The notes under the pieces: model-generated
What the model was told of the DNA's origin: nothing
Databases searched by the model: none
The model's input: the letters and a program-made list of their open reading frames with translations, nothing else
In this document: one piece after another, positions 1-11,887 of the stretch
Layout of the letters: each line of letters begins with the position of its first letter
How positions within the stretch are numbered: the stretch's first letter is position 1
Source of the DNA: Chimonanthus salicifolius
Taxonomy: Eukaryota; Streptophyta; Magnoliopsida; Laurales; Calycanthaceae
Assembly: GCA_013350335.1 (NCBI GenBank)
Contig: CM023539.1
Span: 18,998,223 to 19,062,222, forward strand
Direction of reading: 5' to 3'
Length of the DNA stretch: 64,000 bases
Program-made: the position numbers and the translations under genes

Positions 1-620
1 CATGAGAATTGCATCTTTTTATAATTTATACTAAGTAGAGTGTAGCAAAACACCTTAATCATTTGAACTCGGTGTTTTTTTGTTAGGAGTTAAGAAGTAT
101 TGATGAAGCTAAAATCTTCCTGATTGTTTTGATTTCTATTACTGATTTGAAACCTAATGTTTAAGTCTGATTGACGGCAATTGCATATTTTTATATCTTT
201 TAACAAGCATAAATGTAGCAGAAAACCTTAATCATCTGATTCTGACTTTTTCTTGCTTAAACGTTAGATTTTTTAATTTTATTTTTGGTGTCAATACAAC
301 ACTACCTTTTCACAACTATTAATGAAGCTTTTAACGAGTATTAATGAAGCATTACTCTGCTTGCAACATTGCCATTCTTCGCTGCAATTTTGTTAGCAAA
401 CTCTTATGTTTTTACAATTTTTATTTATAAAATTATTTTGGAGGTAGGGGACTGCATTAAAAAATTTAGTTCGAAGAATTATTATTTTTAATTTTGACTT
501 GTCATTATCAAATTTTATAATGGACGTATAAAAAAGCAAATAAATTGTTCTCTTGAATAAAAATAGTGTCAAATCAAAACTTTAAGTCTCTTATCTCCTT
601 CTATTTTTTATGAAATCAGG
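1..620. other. AT-rich non-coding flank
   Basis: No gene is visible. The stretch is strongly AT-rich. It holds an imperfect internal duplication: a segment near 45-90 (GTAGCAAAACACCTTAATCA) recurs near 210-255 with a few changes, and the phrase TTAATGAAGC recurs near 320-350. It could be the 5' non-coding part of the transposase relic that follows, but no terminal inverted repeat could be paired with sequence on the other side. Confidence 0.5.
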
Positions 621-623
621 CCA

Positions 624-2498
624 ATGGCTTCTAGCGAGGCAGGTCCATCCACATTCTATGAATGGTCAAGTGGCATGGAGTTAGTTGAAAATCATGGGGA
701 GCAAACACGTGTGTGATGAGATACTTGAAAATGAGTTTCATAATGAAAACGAGCTTGTTGAAAAGTGTTTTCCAAATCGAGAGGAGCTTGTAAATCATGT
801 TAAAAAGTTTGCTATTGCACAAGGATTTGCAGTTACCATCAAGAGGTCACGTAGTAGGTACAAATTTGTAATTCTTGGTTGCGATAGAGGAGGCACATAT
901 CGCAACTCCCATAATATACAAGATGATGGACAGAAAAAGAATGCATCATCTCGCCTTGTGAATTGTCCATTTGAAGTGAGAGGGAAACAAAATGTTGATG
1001 GGTCATGGAAGTTGACCATAAAAAGTTTGGAACATAATCATGAAAGGGCAAATGTATTAGTAGGTCATCCAAGTCTACAACGCCTTTCAGAGGAAGAGAA
1101 AAAAAAAAAATCAAACAAATGAAGAGTAGCAATATTCCTCCCCGTCAAATTTTGACGACGCTTAGGAAGGAAAATCCAAACCTTGAGGTAACATCAAGGG
1201 ATTTGTACAATATGACGCAAAAGCTTCGGAAAGAGCAATTAGGAGGTCGTACCCCAATTGAAGCTTTATTAGAAAATCTTGGAAAAGATTGTTTCGATTA
1301 CAAGCTTAACTATGATGATGAAGGTCATTTGTCACATCTTTTCTTTGTACATCCATTATCAATTAAGTTTACTAAGAGCTATGATAATGTTTTCTTGATG
1401 GATTGCACATACAAGACTAACAAATATCATATGTCATTGCTTAATATCATTGGTGTGACAAGTTTTAATTCAAATTTCTTCTCATGCTTTGCTTTTATAA
1501 AAAATGAGAAATTTGAAAATTATGTATGGGCATTACAAATGTTCAGAAATGTTTTAGGTATTGATCCTAAGCGTCGAGTTATTGTGACTGATAGAGATCT
1601 GGCCTTAAAGAGTGCGATTGACTTGGTCTTATCTGATTCTGTGCATATTTTGTGCATTTGGCATATTAACAAAAATATCCTTACTCGTTGTAAACGTCTC
1701 TTTAAGAAAGAAGAAGAATGGGATGCATTTATATCAGAATGGAACTCATTGGTAGAGTCCTCATCCGAAGAAGCATTTTATAGAGCATTTGAGATGTTCA
1801 AAGAAAATTTTAGAGATCACGTTGATGCTTTAAATTATTTAGTCAACACATGGATTCCTTATAAAGAACAATTTGTGAAGGCATAGGATAAACAAATATT
1901 TGCATTTTCAAAATCAAGCAACTTCGAGGGTAGAAGGTGCACATGCTATGTTGAAAAGATAGATATACACATCAGTGAGTGACCTTTATATTGTTCAAAA
2001 TAATATATGTAATGCCATTGAAAATCAGTTTCAAGAGATCAGGGCGCCTAACTTGAAATGGAAAGAATTCGGACTCCTCATATTAGTAATATTCCATTCT
2101 TTGCCGAAGTAAATGGAAATGTATCACATTTTGCATTGAATGAGCTTTATAAGCAATATGATTTGTTGAAAAATAAGTCACTGTCATGCATTTGTACAAA
2201 TGAATTTACAACAACAATAGGTTTACCTTGTGCACACCAAATGATGTCGATGGAGAAGATATATTTGGATAAGATCCATTCACAATGGAGAATCGGTAAA
2301 CGATCATTCAATGACTTGGACATTCAAATAATTCAGGATGTTGATCAATTAGATATCTTGTTTGATGGTATTAAGAAGAATTATGGAAAATGGGATTCAT
2401 TCAAACAATCAGCTTTCCAAAATGATATCCATAAGTACGAGAAAGCAGACACGGCATATACAAGAAAAACTCAGTCACTTCTCAGCCGTAGATTCTAG
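624..2498 (+). pseudogene. Broken MULE/FAR1-related transposase
   Basis: A degraded gene for a Mutator-like transposase or a FAR1-RELATED SEQUENCE-type protein (a family domesticated from MULE transposases). The first ATG in context is at 624 (MASSEAGPST). A frame change near 711 leads into a FAR1-type DNA-binding zinc domain (about 760-1060, with NCPFEVRGK and a final HNHE). An A-run at 1100-1110 shifts frame into the MULE transposase domain. The DDE-type residues are visible: Asp in MDCTYKTN at 1401, Asp in VTDRDLALKSA at 1590, and Glu in the RVEGAHA motif at 1933. A SWIM zinc finger (CxC...CxH) lies at 2187-2237. Lesions are a TAG at 1884, a frameshift near 1908, a TAG near 1957 and another frameshift near 2070. 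The C-terminus stops at 2498. Transposon copy versus relic of a domesticated FRS gene cannot be separated here, but it cannot make full-length protein. Confidence 0.85.
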
Positions 2499-2584
2499 GA
2501 TAGCATATTTGGGATTCACCATAGGGGGGCCTTTCTCCCTGCCATAGGGGGATCTGATGGGATCTGGGTTGGTTCTGAATTGGG

Positions 2585-2885
2585 AATGAAAGGAACGGCA
2601 ATAGAGCAAGGGAAGATGGAGAAGAGAAGGAGAGAGAGGAGAGGCGAAAGAAATGTCGTCTACGGTGGAACTTTGTAAGTTTATTCGAGAGTGTTGAGAA
2701 TAGGAAACAACGGGAATGTGGAGTAGGTAGAAAATTAAGGAAGAGAGAATGAAGGGCACGGCAATGGAGCAAAGGTAGATGGAGGAGAGAAGGAGAGGCG
2801 AAAGAAATCTCCTTTATGGTGGACCTTGATAAGTTTTTTCGATAGTGTTAGAATAGGAAACGATGGAAACGCAGAGAAAAGAGAA
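2585..2885. repeat. 163-bp tandem duplication
   Basis: Two diverged direct copies begin at about 2585 and 2748, offset by 163 bases. Both contain ACGGCAAT.GAGCAA, a purine-rich GAGAAGGAGAG.GGCGAAAGAAAT stretch, GGTGGA.CTT and AGGAAAC. It lies between the transposase relic and the copia relic. No coding sense was recognised. Confidence 0.7.
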
Positions 2886-3189
2886 TATAAAGGAAGACAT
2901 AAAAGGGTAATAACGAGAATTTCTTTTAGGAAGGTGTTCAACTATCAAATAGGCTGGTGTGAAAATCAATACCCCTAACAAAAACCATGTTAATCATAGA
3001 CAAGAGATAGAAGGCATTCCATCAAATTAGCATACACAATAAGTCAAACCATATTATTTCATTGATAAATCAGTACATATGGTTTAATGAGGGGGGCAAA
3101 TGGATGCGTAGACAAAACATTAACATAGTTTTTCCAAAATATGAAACATAAGTCATATAAAAAAGAAAACTATCCTAAGCAAAGCTATC

Positions 3190-3671
3190 CGGAGGAAGAG
3201 ATGCCGGAGGAGAAGGGTCGATTCATCGGGAAAGGTTGACGATTGATTGTCATAATGCAGAGACTTCTTCAGTGAGCACTCAGAGTGAATCTTTCCACGA
3301 AGTCATCTAGCCCATCCAGATGTGCCTCAATTTGAGAGACTCGATATTCGATTTTGCAGATAAATCGAATCAGGGTTTGTGACTCAGGGATGTCTGCATT
3401 TTCAACATTCTTCCTCCTTCATCAGAGCTGTCCAGCATGGAGATTACTTCTGCTTTGGTTCTCAGGTTTTGTCCAAATTGAGACCTGAGAGAGTACCGAT
3501 GGTTGAATCCAGTTTTAGGGGCAAGGGTTTTTCCGCGAGGGGTACTCTTAGGAGCAGAGCTCGATTTAGGAGTATCCTGCACGAATCTAGGTGATCTCCT
3601 GAGGAAATGAAAGCTGGACTCAGGGATTTTTCCGATGGTCGAAGACCTAGATTTAGCTCTCTTTTCGACAT
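3190..3671 (-). pseudogene. Relic of copia 3' accessory ORF
   Basis: On the minus strand an ATG at 3671 starts MSKREL. A frame change near 3590 continues through a basic Ser/Pro/Lys-rich stretch, an acidic serine patch (ISMLDSSDEGG) and a short coiled-coil-like segment (YRVSQIEAHLDGLDDFVERF), ending near 3190 in a Pro/Ser tail. The order (basic N-terminus, acidic patch, coiled coil, Pro-rich tail) and the flanking non-coding sequence match the ORF at 28565-29134 in the plus-strand relative. No database family was recognised. It occupies the position of the Sirevirus env-like/accessory ORF, but no function is claimed. Confidence 0.55.
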
Positions 3672-5499
3672 GGTTGCTTGGGAAGAGCTAACTGACGCTT
3701 ACCCGAACACTAATATCTCACAAACACTGTGGCACCCTTGCTTCTTGAAGTTAGAGAAGCAAAAACCATATGGTTTCCCAGCGAGATTTCGCTCTGGGAC
3801 GTCCTATGACTAATCTAGGGCATGGGAGGAGAGGAGGAAATCACCAGAGCTCAGCGGGAGCAGGAACGATGATTTTGAAATAATCTATCGTTTTGCGCAA
3901 AAAGAGACCTTATAACTTACTCTTTCTGATTCACCGACGTGTCGTGACCAACGATCGGCCTGTGACGATATGTCGATAAAAATCGACCTTTCTCCTTTTT
4001 CGATTTTTCCCCCTTTCAGACAGTGTTCTGATTTCCACCAATACCAACCTGTCTGTTCCTCCGACTAGTCTATCCTTCGACCTGGGTTTCAATTAAAGAA
4101 TGATTGGCTATTTGTGTGTGTATGTGCTTGCGATGTTCATAGTTCATCCAGCTTTGCTTATATACCTTTCAAAGCCAGTGATGATGCATACATTCACACC
4201 GCTTCTATGCCATTTGAAGATTCAACCCACTTTTCTAAAGATAGGCACAAAACATGGATTACGGATCTCTTTTCCTGGATCCAAACCAATCCAAGTATCT
4301 TGGACACAATCAATTTACTGTTCAAACATGTTGTCCAGATGTGTGAAGTCATGTGATGCAGCATTTTCAAGCTTTAGCAAAGGCAAAGAGTCTATGAACA
4401 TAACTCATTCCACAAAATGTAAAATTTAACGAATATTGGAATGAGACAAAAGGCACACAAATTATACATTCATTTCCTGGTTTGAATATGGTTACCATGC
4501 ATATGGAAATGAAGTATGATGCTACACACACAACTCTCATGCATGTTATCATGTTATTACCCAAACCTGATAAATGCTCTTACCATTCTTTCATGAATCA
4601 TCCAATGAGGTTTATTTCCTGAAAAGCATTGGTACTTAAATAGACATTTTGATCAGCACTTTTAGTAGGTTACACCAAATTAAAATTCCATTTAAAGACA
4701 AAGAGCATGTTTCATTTCATAATAGATTCACAAGTTTAGGGACTTGAAATGAAACGACATTGTGTATGTGTACAATACACACCCTATACATGAGGTAATG
4801 CACACACTGCATTCATTTCCTAAGATGCACAAATCACATGGCATATGAAATGAAATGAGTTAAGTATAATCCAATACTAGAGTGCAATCCTACATATAGA
4901 ACGAATATCTTACATTAGATCAATCCAACAATCAAACAAGAACATGAATTGAATATAAGATACACAAATGATTCCAAAACATGTTTCAAATGTGATACCA
5001 ATAGTGGTATCCCTTCACACATTTGAACATAACCTTGTGAGACTTAGAATCTAAGTCCACAATCCAGTAATGGCTTTTATCAAATCTGGTTTTAATCTTG
5101 GGTGCCTTCCCATTTGATCTTTTGAATTAACATTTTCAAATGTTGTACCACGATGTTGTCCTAACATAAGAGACAAACATATTGGTACGTGGCCACAAAG
5201 GATACTTGAAGGTCATTACCTTCATCAAGTTCCTTTACTTTATCCTCTTCTTCTCTTGGAGGATTTAGATTGGACTTTTTCAATGGATAAGCCATTCACC
5301 TATAATCTCATAACACAACTTGGTCATGATAGGTGGTGATATCCATTGGGCTAGAAGAGGCAATTTTCCCGTGGATTCTTTAAGCCTCTTTTGTTATTTC
5401 ATATTTTTCAAAATATTATAAAGGCATATTATGAAACAACAATGATGAATGCTACAAGTGTTTGATTAAAGTGCATAGCCAATTCATCACTAGTCCAAA

Positions 5500-5678
5500 C
5501 AATTTGGTCTTTAGGTTGAGTGGTCATGGAAGTTGAAGGTTTATCCAATACATTTTCCATAGGCATAGACCACTTTCTATTCACCTATTTCCAAACACAT
5601 TTATTGATGAAAACATATCATTTCATTTTTCATCATAAATGGAGGTTTGGAAATGTCATGGCTTTCTCGCTTAGCCAT
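5500..5678 (-). pseudogene. Remnant of copia gag N-terminus
   Basis: Just downstream of the PBS, a minus-strand ATG at 5678 opens MAKRESHDISKPP. It aligns with MGDSHAISKPLYF at 25875 in the plus-strand relative, and the untranslated leader between PBS and ATG is also similar. After about 15 codons the resemblance fades and stops appear in all frames. This is the gag start only. Confidence 0.45.
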
Positions 5679-5730
5679 TGTTCTAGCATGGATCAACTCG
5701 GATGGTTAGATCCTTTCTCAAGAGCACGAG

Positions 5731-5742
5731 GCTCTGATACCA
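5731..5742 (-). promoter_or_regulatory. Primer-binding site (tRNA-Met type), minus strand
   Basis: GCTCTGATACCA on the plus strand reads TGGTATCAGAGC on the minus strand, the standard initiator-tRNA-Met PBS of plant LTR retrotransposons. It is two bases from the LTR end at 5745, which fixes the LTR boundary and the element's orientation. Confidence 0.9.
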
Positions 5743-5744
5743 AT

Positions 5745-7488
5745 TGAAAGTTCCTTTTTTTCAATGTGCTAGAACAACATGATTGACCCTAGAGGGGGGT
5801 ACATAGGTCAATCCCATTTTCCATGGTGTTTACAAATTTCTTGATTGTTTTAAGTGCAACGTAACATTAATCAAGAGATTTGTTTAGTATGATAGATTGT
5901 TTATAAACTCTTTAAACATTCACACTAAAATTATGATCATTTACATTTTGCTTGATTATCGATGCTTGTGCATAATGTGTAATATAAGACAATCAACATG
6001 CAAAGTGATGTGTGTTGAGAAGAGTACTTAAATGCTAAATACAAACACACAAAGATCAAATATCATAAGACCAATTTAAAGTGGTTCGGTTAGCCAACCT
6101 ACATCCACTATTAGGGCTTTCTCAACTTTGGCTATCCCAAAATCCACTAAGTGGGGACTTACACCCTCACGATTAGAGTAGGAATTCCACCTCACTCAAT
6201 CGGCTGGGAATTTCACCCACCACTGTAGAATAGGAATTCCACCTATCCATTTGGACGGGAATTCAATCCATCATTGTGCCGGAGATGACGCTGTAGAGTT
6301 TTTTATAGTGGTTCAGGAACCAAGCTTCCTTAATTCACTTTCGGGTCAAAGGTTTTATAAACAAATTAAAATCAAGAAGCACTTGTCTTTTAAGCTCTTT
6401 CTCTTGATATGTGCTGCTTCAAGATCCACCCAATGTGTGCCAGTGCCGATGCTCCTCCTTATAGTCGTCGTATAGCAATCACAATCCAGGGCGACAAGAA
6501 AACTGGTTTTACCAAAGGTTTCCTAGTTTATATTATTCTATTTCCCCTCTTTCTCACTTTCAAACTCAATCAATAGATTGGTTGTTTATGAGTTTTTTTC
6601 CCTCCTCTCTCTCTCTTCACAAACTCAATCCATAAGATTGGTTGTATTTGATTCCCCAAGTGTAAGCACGAGAGAGAGAGTGGCCCTTGTTAAGCTCACT
6701 GATAATGATGAGGGTCCAACTGATTTTGCCGAAGGATCCCAACTGGCTGCATAAAGATTGATTTATATAGAGAAGACAACCAGTTGCAGTAACGGTAATG
6801 TACCGACAGGTCAGTCGCACCGAGGGTTCAGTGTCTAGAAATGTTACTGTTACAAACCCAACCGTTGTGCATTAAAAACACTAACGACAGTATAATTACT
6901 TCCGGTCGACATGTCGGTGTCGTCGATGGGTCGACAGTTATGGCACCGAGAGGTCGGTCCATACGAGAGGCTCGGTGTGGGGAAAAACAATGTTGACAAT
7001 AGTTTCAAGTCCAGAAATTTATCTTACCCAAAACGGCATGTCGCCCCTTACCGAGGGGTCGGTGCATACGATACACTCGATCAAAGGCCTTCCCAGAATG
7101 ACAGTTATTTGATCTAGAACCTATGCCAATCTAACCAACCAGTCTTTGACAACGATAGGTCGATCATGTCTCCACCGAAAGGTCAGTTAGAACGACTGGT
7201 CGAGCTGACAATAAAACCAAATATATATTTCCAAGTTGGGTTCCAATTCACTGTCAATCTTCCTCTTTAGGTTTTTTATGATTTAACCATTTGTTCCACT
7301 AAGCTTAGGGATAGTCCTTTCTAAGGTGGTACCACCTAAAGTCATCTATGGCCATAACGATTAGCTTCAATTCCGTGGAGCATGATCTTTACTCTTGATC
7401 ACCTTGGGTCTTCATGCTTCCAGCAAGTGCTTCTTCCCGAGTCATGGAATTGACAAACTAGGGACTCGGCCAAGCCGGGGCACTAACA
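5745..7488 (-). mobile_element. Sirevirus-like copia LTR, minus strand
   Basis: A full-length LTR of 1744 bp with ends TGAAAGTTCC and GGCACTAACA as read on the plus strand. A PBS abuts its 3' side (5731-5742) and a PPT abuts its 5' side (7489-7500). It therefore acts as 5' LTR for the truncated internal region to its left and as 3' LTR for the internal remnant to its right, the signature of an element pair sharing an LTR. U3 carries many short degenerate palindromes of the ACCGACC..TCGG type. Confidence 0.85.
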
Positions 7489-7645
7489 ATCTCCCCCTTT
7501 GTCAATTTCATGACAATAACCTATAAGCTACCCAGTTATAATCCCACCCTTATTACATCTCATTTGAATACAAAATATTATATCAATTACATGTACATAT
7601 TCAAATGGAAAACAACACTATGATCTTCGCATATTCTTCTTCAGC
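7489..7645 (-). mobile_element. PPT and 3' internal remnant of copia element
   Basis: ATCTCCCCCTTT at 7489-7500 is the reverse complement of the polypurine tract AAAGGGGGAGAT, which also precedes the 3' LTR at 30314. The next 145 bases match the internal sequence at about 30180-30300 in reverse (shared CATTTGAATATGTACATGT and GTAATAAGGGTGG). At 7645 it breaks abruptly into the middle of another LTR copy, so almost the whole internal region has been lost. Confidence 0.8.
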
Positions 7646-8412
7646 TTGTGCATTAAAAATACTCCCAACAGTATAATTACTTCCTGTCGACAGGTCGGTG
7701 TCGCCGATGGGTCGACAGTTATGGCACCGAGAGGTCGGTCCATACGAGAAGCTCGATCTGGGGAAAAACAATGCTGACAGTAGTTTCAAGTACAGAAATT
7801 TATCTTACCCAGAACGACCTGTCGCCTTTTACCGAGGGGTAGGTCATGTTGCTCTCAAATCGATCTTGGACTACGAATATGTCAGTTTCTTCGAGAGCCC
7901 ACTTGTGTTCAAAGTCCAAAACTCACAAGTGTTTTGACGAGTTATTGACCACGAGAGGTCGTTAGTTCATCACCGAGGGATCGGTGCATACGAGACTCTC
8001 GATCAGAGACCTTCCCTGAATGACAGTTCTTTGATCCAGAACTTATGTCAATCTGGCCGACCAATCTTTGACCACGATGGGTCGACCATGTCTCCACCGA
8101 GAGGTCGGTGAGAACGACTGGTCGAGCTGACAGTAAAACCAGATACATATTTCCAAGTTGGGTTCCAATTCACTGTCAAGCTTCCTCTCTAGGCTTTTTA
8201 TGATTTAACCATTTGTTTCACTAAGCCTAGGGATAGTAATCTCTAAGGTGTGGATATCACCAAAAGTCATCTATGGTCATAACGATGAGCTTCAATTCGG
8301 TGGAGCATGATCTTTACTCATGATCACCTTGGGTCTTTAGGCTTCCAGTAAGTGCTTCTTCCCGAGTCATGGAATTGGCAAACTAGGGACTTGGGCAAGC
8401 CGGGGCACTAAC
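7646..8412 (-). mobile_element. Truncated copia LTR, minus strand
   Basis: Corresponds to about 6866-7488 of the neighbouring complete LTR (shared TTGTGCATTAAAAA, TCGACAGTTATGGCACCGAG and GCCGGGGCACTAAC) and ends at the LTR 5' end. The R/U5 end is missing at the 7645 junction. The outer edge reads CACTAACG rather than CACTAACA, and no TSD was found. Confidence 0.75.
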
Positions 8413-8972
8413 GAAGTGTTTATAGTTGGTGCTTCCTTATTGCTAAAGACCACAGCCTGACCTTCTGTATAGAGCATAACCCAGGTTACACAAATCGGAG
8501 CAAACAACTTGATTAATAGTGTCACTATCTCTTATAGCGTCTTGAACACCCGCAGGACAAGGTGCACCCACTGCACTACCACCAAAATAGAGCATAAAAG
8601 AACTAAGCAAAGGAGGGAACCAAAGACCAAAGAGGCACTGATTGTAGAGAAGATTAGAAATCACCTCCTTCGTGCATTTACAAATTTTATCGATCTTAAC
8701 AGCTTTGAAGAGAGGGGAAGGTACCAAGACAGCACCCCATCTCACCAACCACCATGAGATCCAACTAAATTTTCTTAATAGAGTTCTAAACAAATTGACC
8801 AAACCACCCCAATGAATGAGACTTTCAACAAGAGAGATCCCTTCCTATTTCCATAACCAAAAAGCCCAAAATTGAAACAATCCATAAAAGAATCAGCCAA
8901 AGCCCACTAAACTTCAAAGCAACCAAGATGTTCCTCCAAATGAATAAATGAAGGATCCTTGGGCACATATAT
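8413..8972 (-). pseudogene. Possible C-terminal relic of an L1-type LINE
   Basis: Minus-strand reading gives short open stretches such as GNRKGSLLLKVSFIGVVWSI. They resemble the region C-terminal to reverse transcriptase in plant L1 LINEs (a Trp-rich, zf-RVT-like tail), but frames are broken throughout. It is the DNA into which the solo LTR at 8973-10732 inserted. A definite LINE RT fragment of the same orientation lies at 13200-13690. The link between them is inference; it could be unrelated decayed sequence. Confidence 0.3.
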
Positions 8973-10732
8973 TGAAAGTCCCTTCTCATGGTGCTAGAAC
9001 ACGATTTCACCCTAGAGATTTCTTGAGTATTTTAAGTGCAACAGAATGTCAATTTTAATCAAGAGATTGTTTAGTGTAATAAACTGATTTGAATTAGTTT
9101 AATGGTCATACTAAGTTTATAACCCTTTGCATATTGCTTGATTATCAATGTTTGTGCACAATGTGTAAAATAAGATAATCAACATGCAAAGTGATGTGTG
9201 TTCAGAAGAGTACTTAAATAACAAATACAAACACACAAAGATCAAAACACCATAAGACCAAATTTATAGTGGTTCGGTTAGCCAACCTACATCCACTGTT
9301 AGGACTCGCTCAACCTTGCGCTAGCCCCAAATCCACTAAGGACTTACACCCTCACAATTAGAGTAAGAATTTCACCTCACTCAATCGGTTGAGAATTCCA
9401 CCCACCACTGTGCCAGAGACGACACTCTAGAGTTTTTTATAGTGGTTCCGAAGCCAATCCTCCTTAATCCACTTTCGAGACAAAGGTTTTAAATAAAAAT
9501 TAAAACCAACAAGCACTTGCCTTCGAAGCTCTTTCTCGCTGATGTGTACTTCTCGAAGATCCACCCAATGTGTGCTGGCGCTCCTCCTTATAGCCATCGT
9601 AAAGCAATCACAATCTCAGGGTGACAAGGAAACTGGTTTTACCAAAGCTTTCCTAGTTTAGTATCATTTCCTCTCTCTCACAAACTCAATCCATATGATT
9701 GATTGTATTAGATTCCCCAACTGTAGGCACGAGAGAGAGAGTGATCCTTTGGTTAGCCCTTTTTTAAGCTCACTGATAATGATGAGGGTCCAACGATTTT
9801 GCTAAAGGATACCCACTGGTTGCATAAAGATTGATTTTTATAGACACGGCAACCAATTTCAACAACGGTCATGTACCGACAGGTAAAACGCACCGAGGGG
9901 TCGGTGACTTAAAATATTGCCGTTCAACAACTCAACCGTTGTGCATTAAATGCACCCCCAACAGTATAATTCTTTCCCGGTCGACATGTCAATATCACCG
10001 ATGAGTCGACAGTTATGGCACCGATAGGTTAGTCCATACGAGAGGCTCGGTCTACGGCAACAGCATGCTGACAGAGTTTCAAGACAGAAACTAGTCTTTC
10101 CCAGACCAACCTGTCACCCTTTACCGAGGGGTCGGTCCTAGTACCCCTCGATCGGTCTTGAATTACCAATATGTCTGTTTTTTCGAGAGCCCACTTGAAT
10201 TCAAGGTCCAAAACTCACAAGTCTTTATCGAAGAGTCGTTGACCACAAGGGGTCGTTTCAGCCTTTCATCGAGGGGTCGGTGCATACGAGACTCTCGATC
10301 AGAGGCTCATCTAGAATGACAGTTCCATGATACAGAACTATTGTCAATCTGGACGACCAGTCTCTTGACCACGATGGGTCGATCCTGTCTCCACCGAGGG
10401 GTCGGTGAGAACGACTGGTCGAGCTGAAAGTGAAACCAAATACATATTTCCAAGTTGGGTTCCCATTCACTATCAAGCTTCCTCTCTAGGCTTTTAATGA
10501 TTTTACCATTTGTTCAACTAAGCTTAGGAATGGTCCTCTTAAGGTGTGGGTACTACATAAAGTCATCTATGACTAAATACTTGTTTTGTGATTGCCATAA
10601 CGATGAGCTTTAATCCGGAGGAGCATGATCTTCAGTCTTTGATCATCTTGAGTCTTCAAACTTCTAGCAAGTGCTTCTTCCCGAGTCATGAAATTGACAA
10701 ACTTATGGACTCGGCACGCCGTGGCACTAACA
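8973..10732 (-). mobile_element. Solo copia LTR with TSD TATAT
   Basis: A complete 1760-bp LTR of the Sirevirus-like family, minus strand, with ends TGAAAGTCCC and GGCACTAACA. TATAT at 8968-8972 is repeated at 10733-10737, a perfect 5-bp TSD. No PBS or PPT flanks it, so it is a solo LTR left by LTR-LTR recombination. The U3 region has the family's degenerate ACCGACC..TCGG repeats. Confidence 0.92.
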
Positions 10733-11051
10733 TATATACTATATCGAAGATCAAAAATGGCATAATACATAGACTTGAAGCTCAACAGGTAGAAATTGCA
10801 AAAAAAAGGGAAGAGGCCAAATGTTGAAGTGATGAGAAATGAAATAAAAGAATGTGCAGTGACTTTAATAATAGTTGTAGAGAAACAAAGGGTGTGATTT
10901 TTCACAAGGTAGAATTGAAACATAGAACCTATATGGATGGAAGATGGCTTTATAATGCCAATGACAACAATGATGAACTCAGAGACCTTTAACAAAAAAT
11001 AAAAATAAAAGAAACCCAAAGATTTTGTTTCAATGACCGCCACCTAGACCA
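10733..11051. other. Unassigned sequence between two solo LTRs
   Basis: Host DNA between two insertions. A 156-codon minus-strand open stretch starts here and runs into the neighbouring LTR. It is rich in Phe/Ile/Tyr and has no recognisable motif, so it is not called as a gene. It may be part of the same decayed LINE as 13200-13690. Confidence 0.4.
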
Positions 11052-11260
11052 AACACAGATGCATGACAAGGGATAGGGTAACCCTAAATGTCTAATACGG
11101 TTCCCTTAAGATTAAAAGGAGATGAAAAATAATGCACTCTAAATCTAAAATAAGCTGAAATTAATCAGTCAATTAATACTAACAATAAAACCATATAATT
11201 CACTACTAAACAATCATGTAGTTCTTGAAATTCAATGTAAACAATTATATTATGTCCAGA

Positions 11261-11481
11261 CCTATGAAGCATGAATACTCTGAAACCATTCGAGTATCCG
11301 TGTCGGGTACGTTTCCGACACAGATACAGCCGGATACGGCTCAGATACGTATCCAATTAAATAAACATTTTTTAAATACGGATACGGAAGAAGACACGGC
11401 AGGACATAGGACACATGAGACGGGACACGGCACAGGATATGGCAGCAAGGGAGAAAAAGGGGGGGGGGGGAGGAAAAAAAA

Positions 11482-11526
<45 letters not shown>

Positions 11527-11655
11527 CTTTTCATAATACTAAATTGCTAATGGTCTAATCTTTATAATATATATATTTTGTAATCTTTACTAAAATATAT
11601 CTTTTGTACATATATATGTATATATATACGTATACATATATATATATACATATAC

Positions 11656-11706
<51 letters not shown>

Positions 11707-11887
11707 TTATAAACATTAAAATATAATTTTCTAATAATTTTTATCTCATAGTAGAGTTTATGATATTTTTTGTAAATGTCCAAATTTATTTTGTTGATAT
11801 ATATATATATATATATATATATACCGTATCCTAGTTTTTCAAAATTTACCATATCCGATACGCGTACTCGTATCGGTGCTTCTTAGG
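11261..11887. mobile_element. Small TIR transposon nested in solo LTR
   Basis: A 627-bp segment bounded by imperfect terminal inverted repeats: left CCTATGAAGCA...GAGTATCCGTGTCGG, right (reverse complement) CCTAAGAAGCACCGATACGAG. It interrupts the surrounding LTR. Flanks TCCAGA and TCCAAA may be a degenerate TSD. The interior holds GATACG/GACACGG subterminal repeats and long AT microsatellites and has no coding capacity. It is a non-autonomous DNA transposon whose superfamily is not assignable by eye. Confidence 0.5.
11484..11823. repeat. AT microsatellite tracts
   Basis: (AT)n runs occur at about 11487-11524, 11609-11702 (with CATA interruptions) and 11799-11823. They produce spurious Tyr-Ile open frames on both strands. 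They lie inside the TIR transposon. Confidence 0.9.

Larger units (their letters stand above)
2990..5744 (-). mobile_element. Internal region of degraded minus-strand copia element
   Basis: This is the internal part of a Sirevirus-like Ty1/copia element read on the minus strand. It sits directly downstream of the LTR at 5745-7488 and its primer-binding site. Homology to the plus-strand relative at 25806-30313 is visible at both ends: the gag start just after the PBS, and the 3' accessory ORF with its downstream sequence (3000-3950 matches about 28290-29270 reversed). The middle (about 3950-5500) has no readable gag or pol. It is full of stops and shorter than the relative (2.7 kb against 4.5 kb). 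No 3' LTR is found at the left end, so the element is truncated near 2990. Confidence 0.7.

Noticed and set aside
10573..11043. 156-codon minus-strand open frame
   Set aside because: It spans the boundary between the solo LTR and flanking DNA (10732), so it is a chance frame across an insertion junction.
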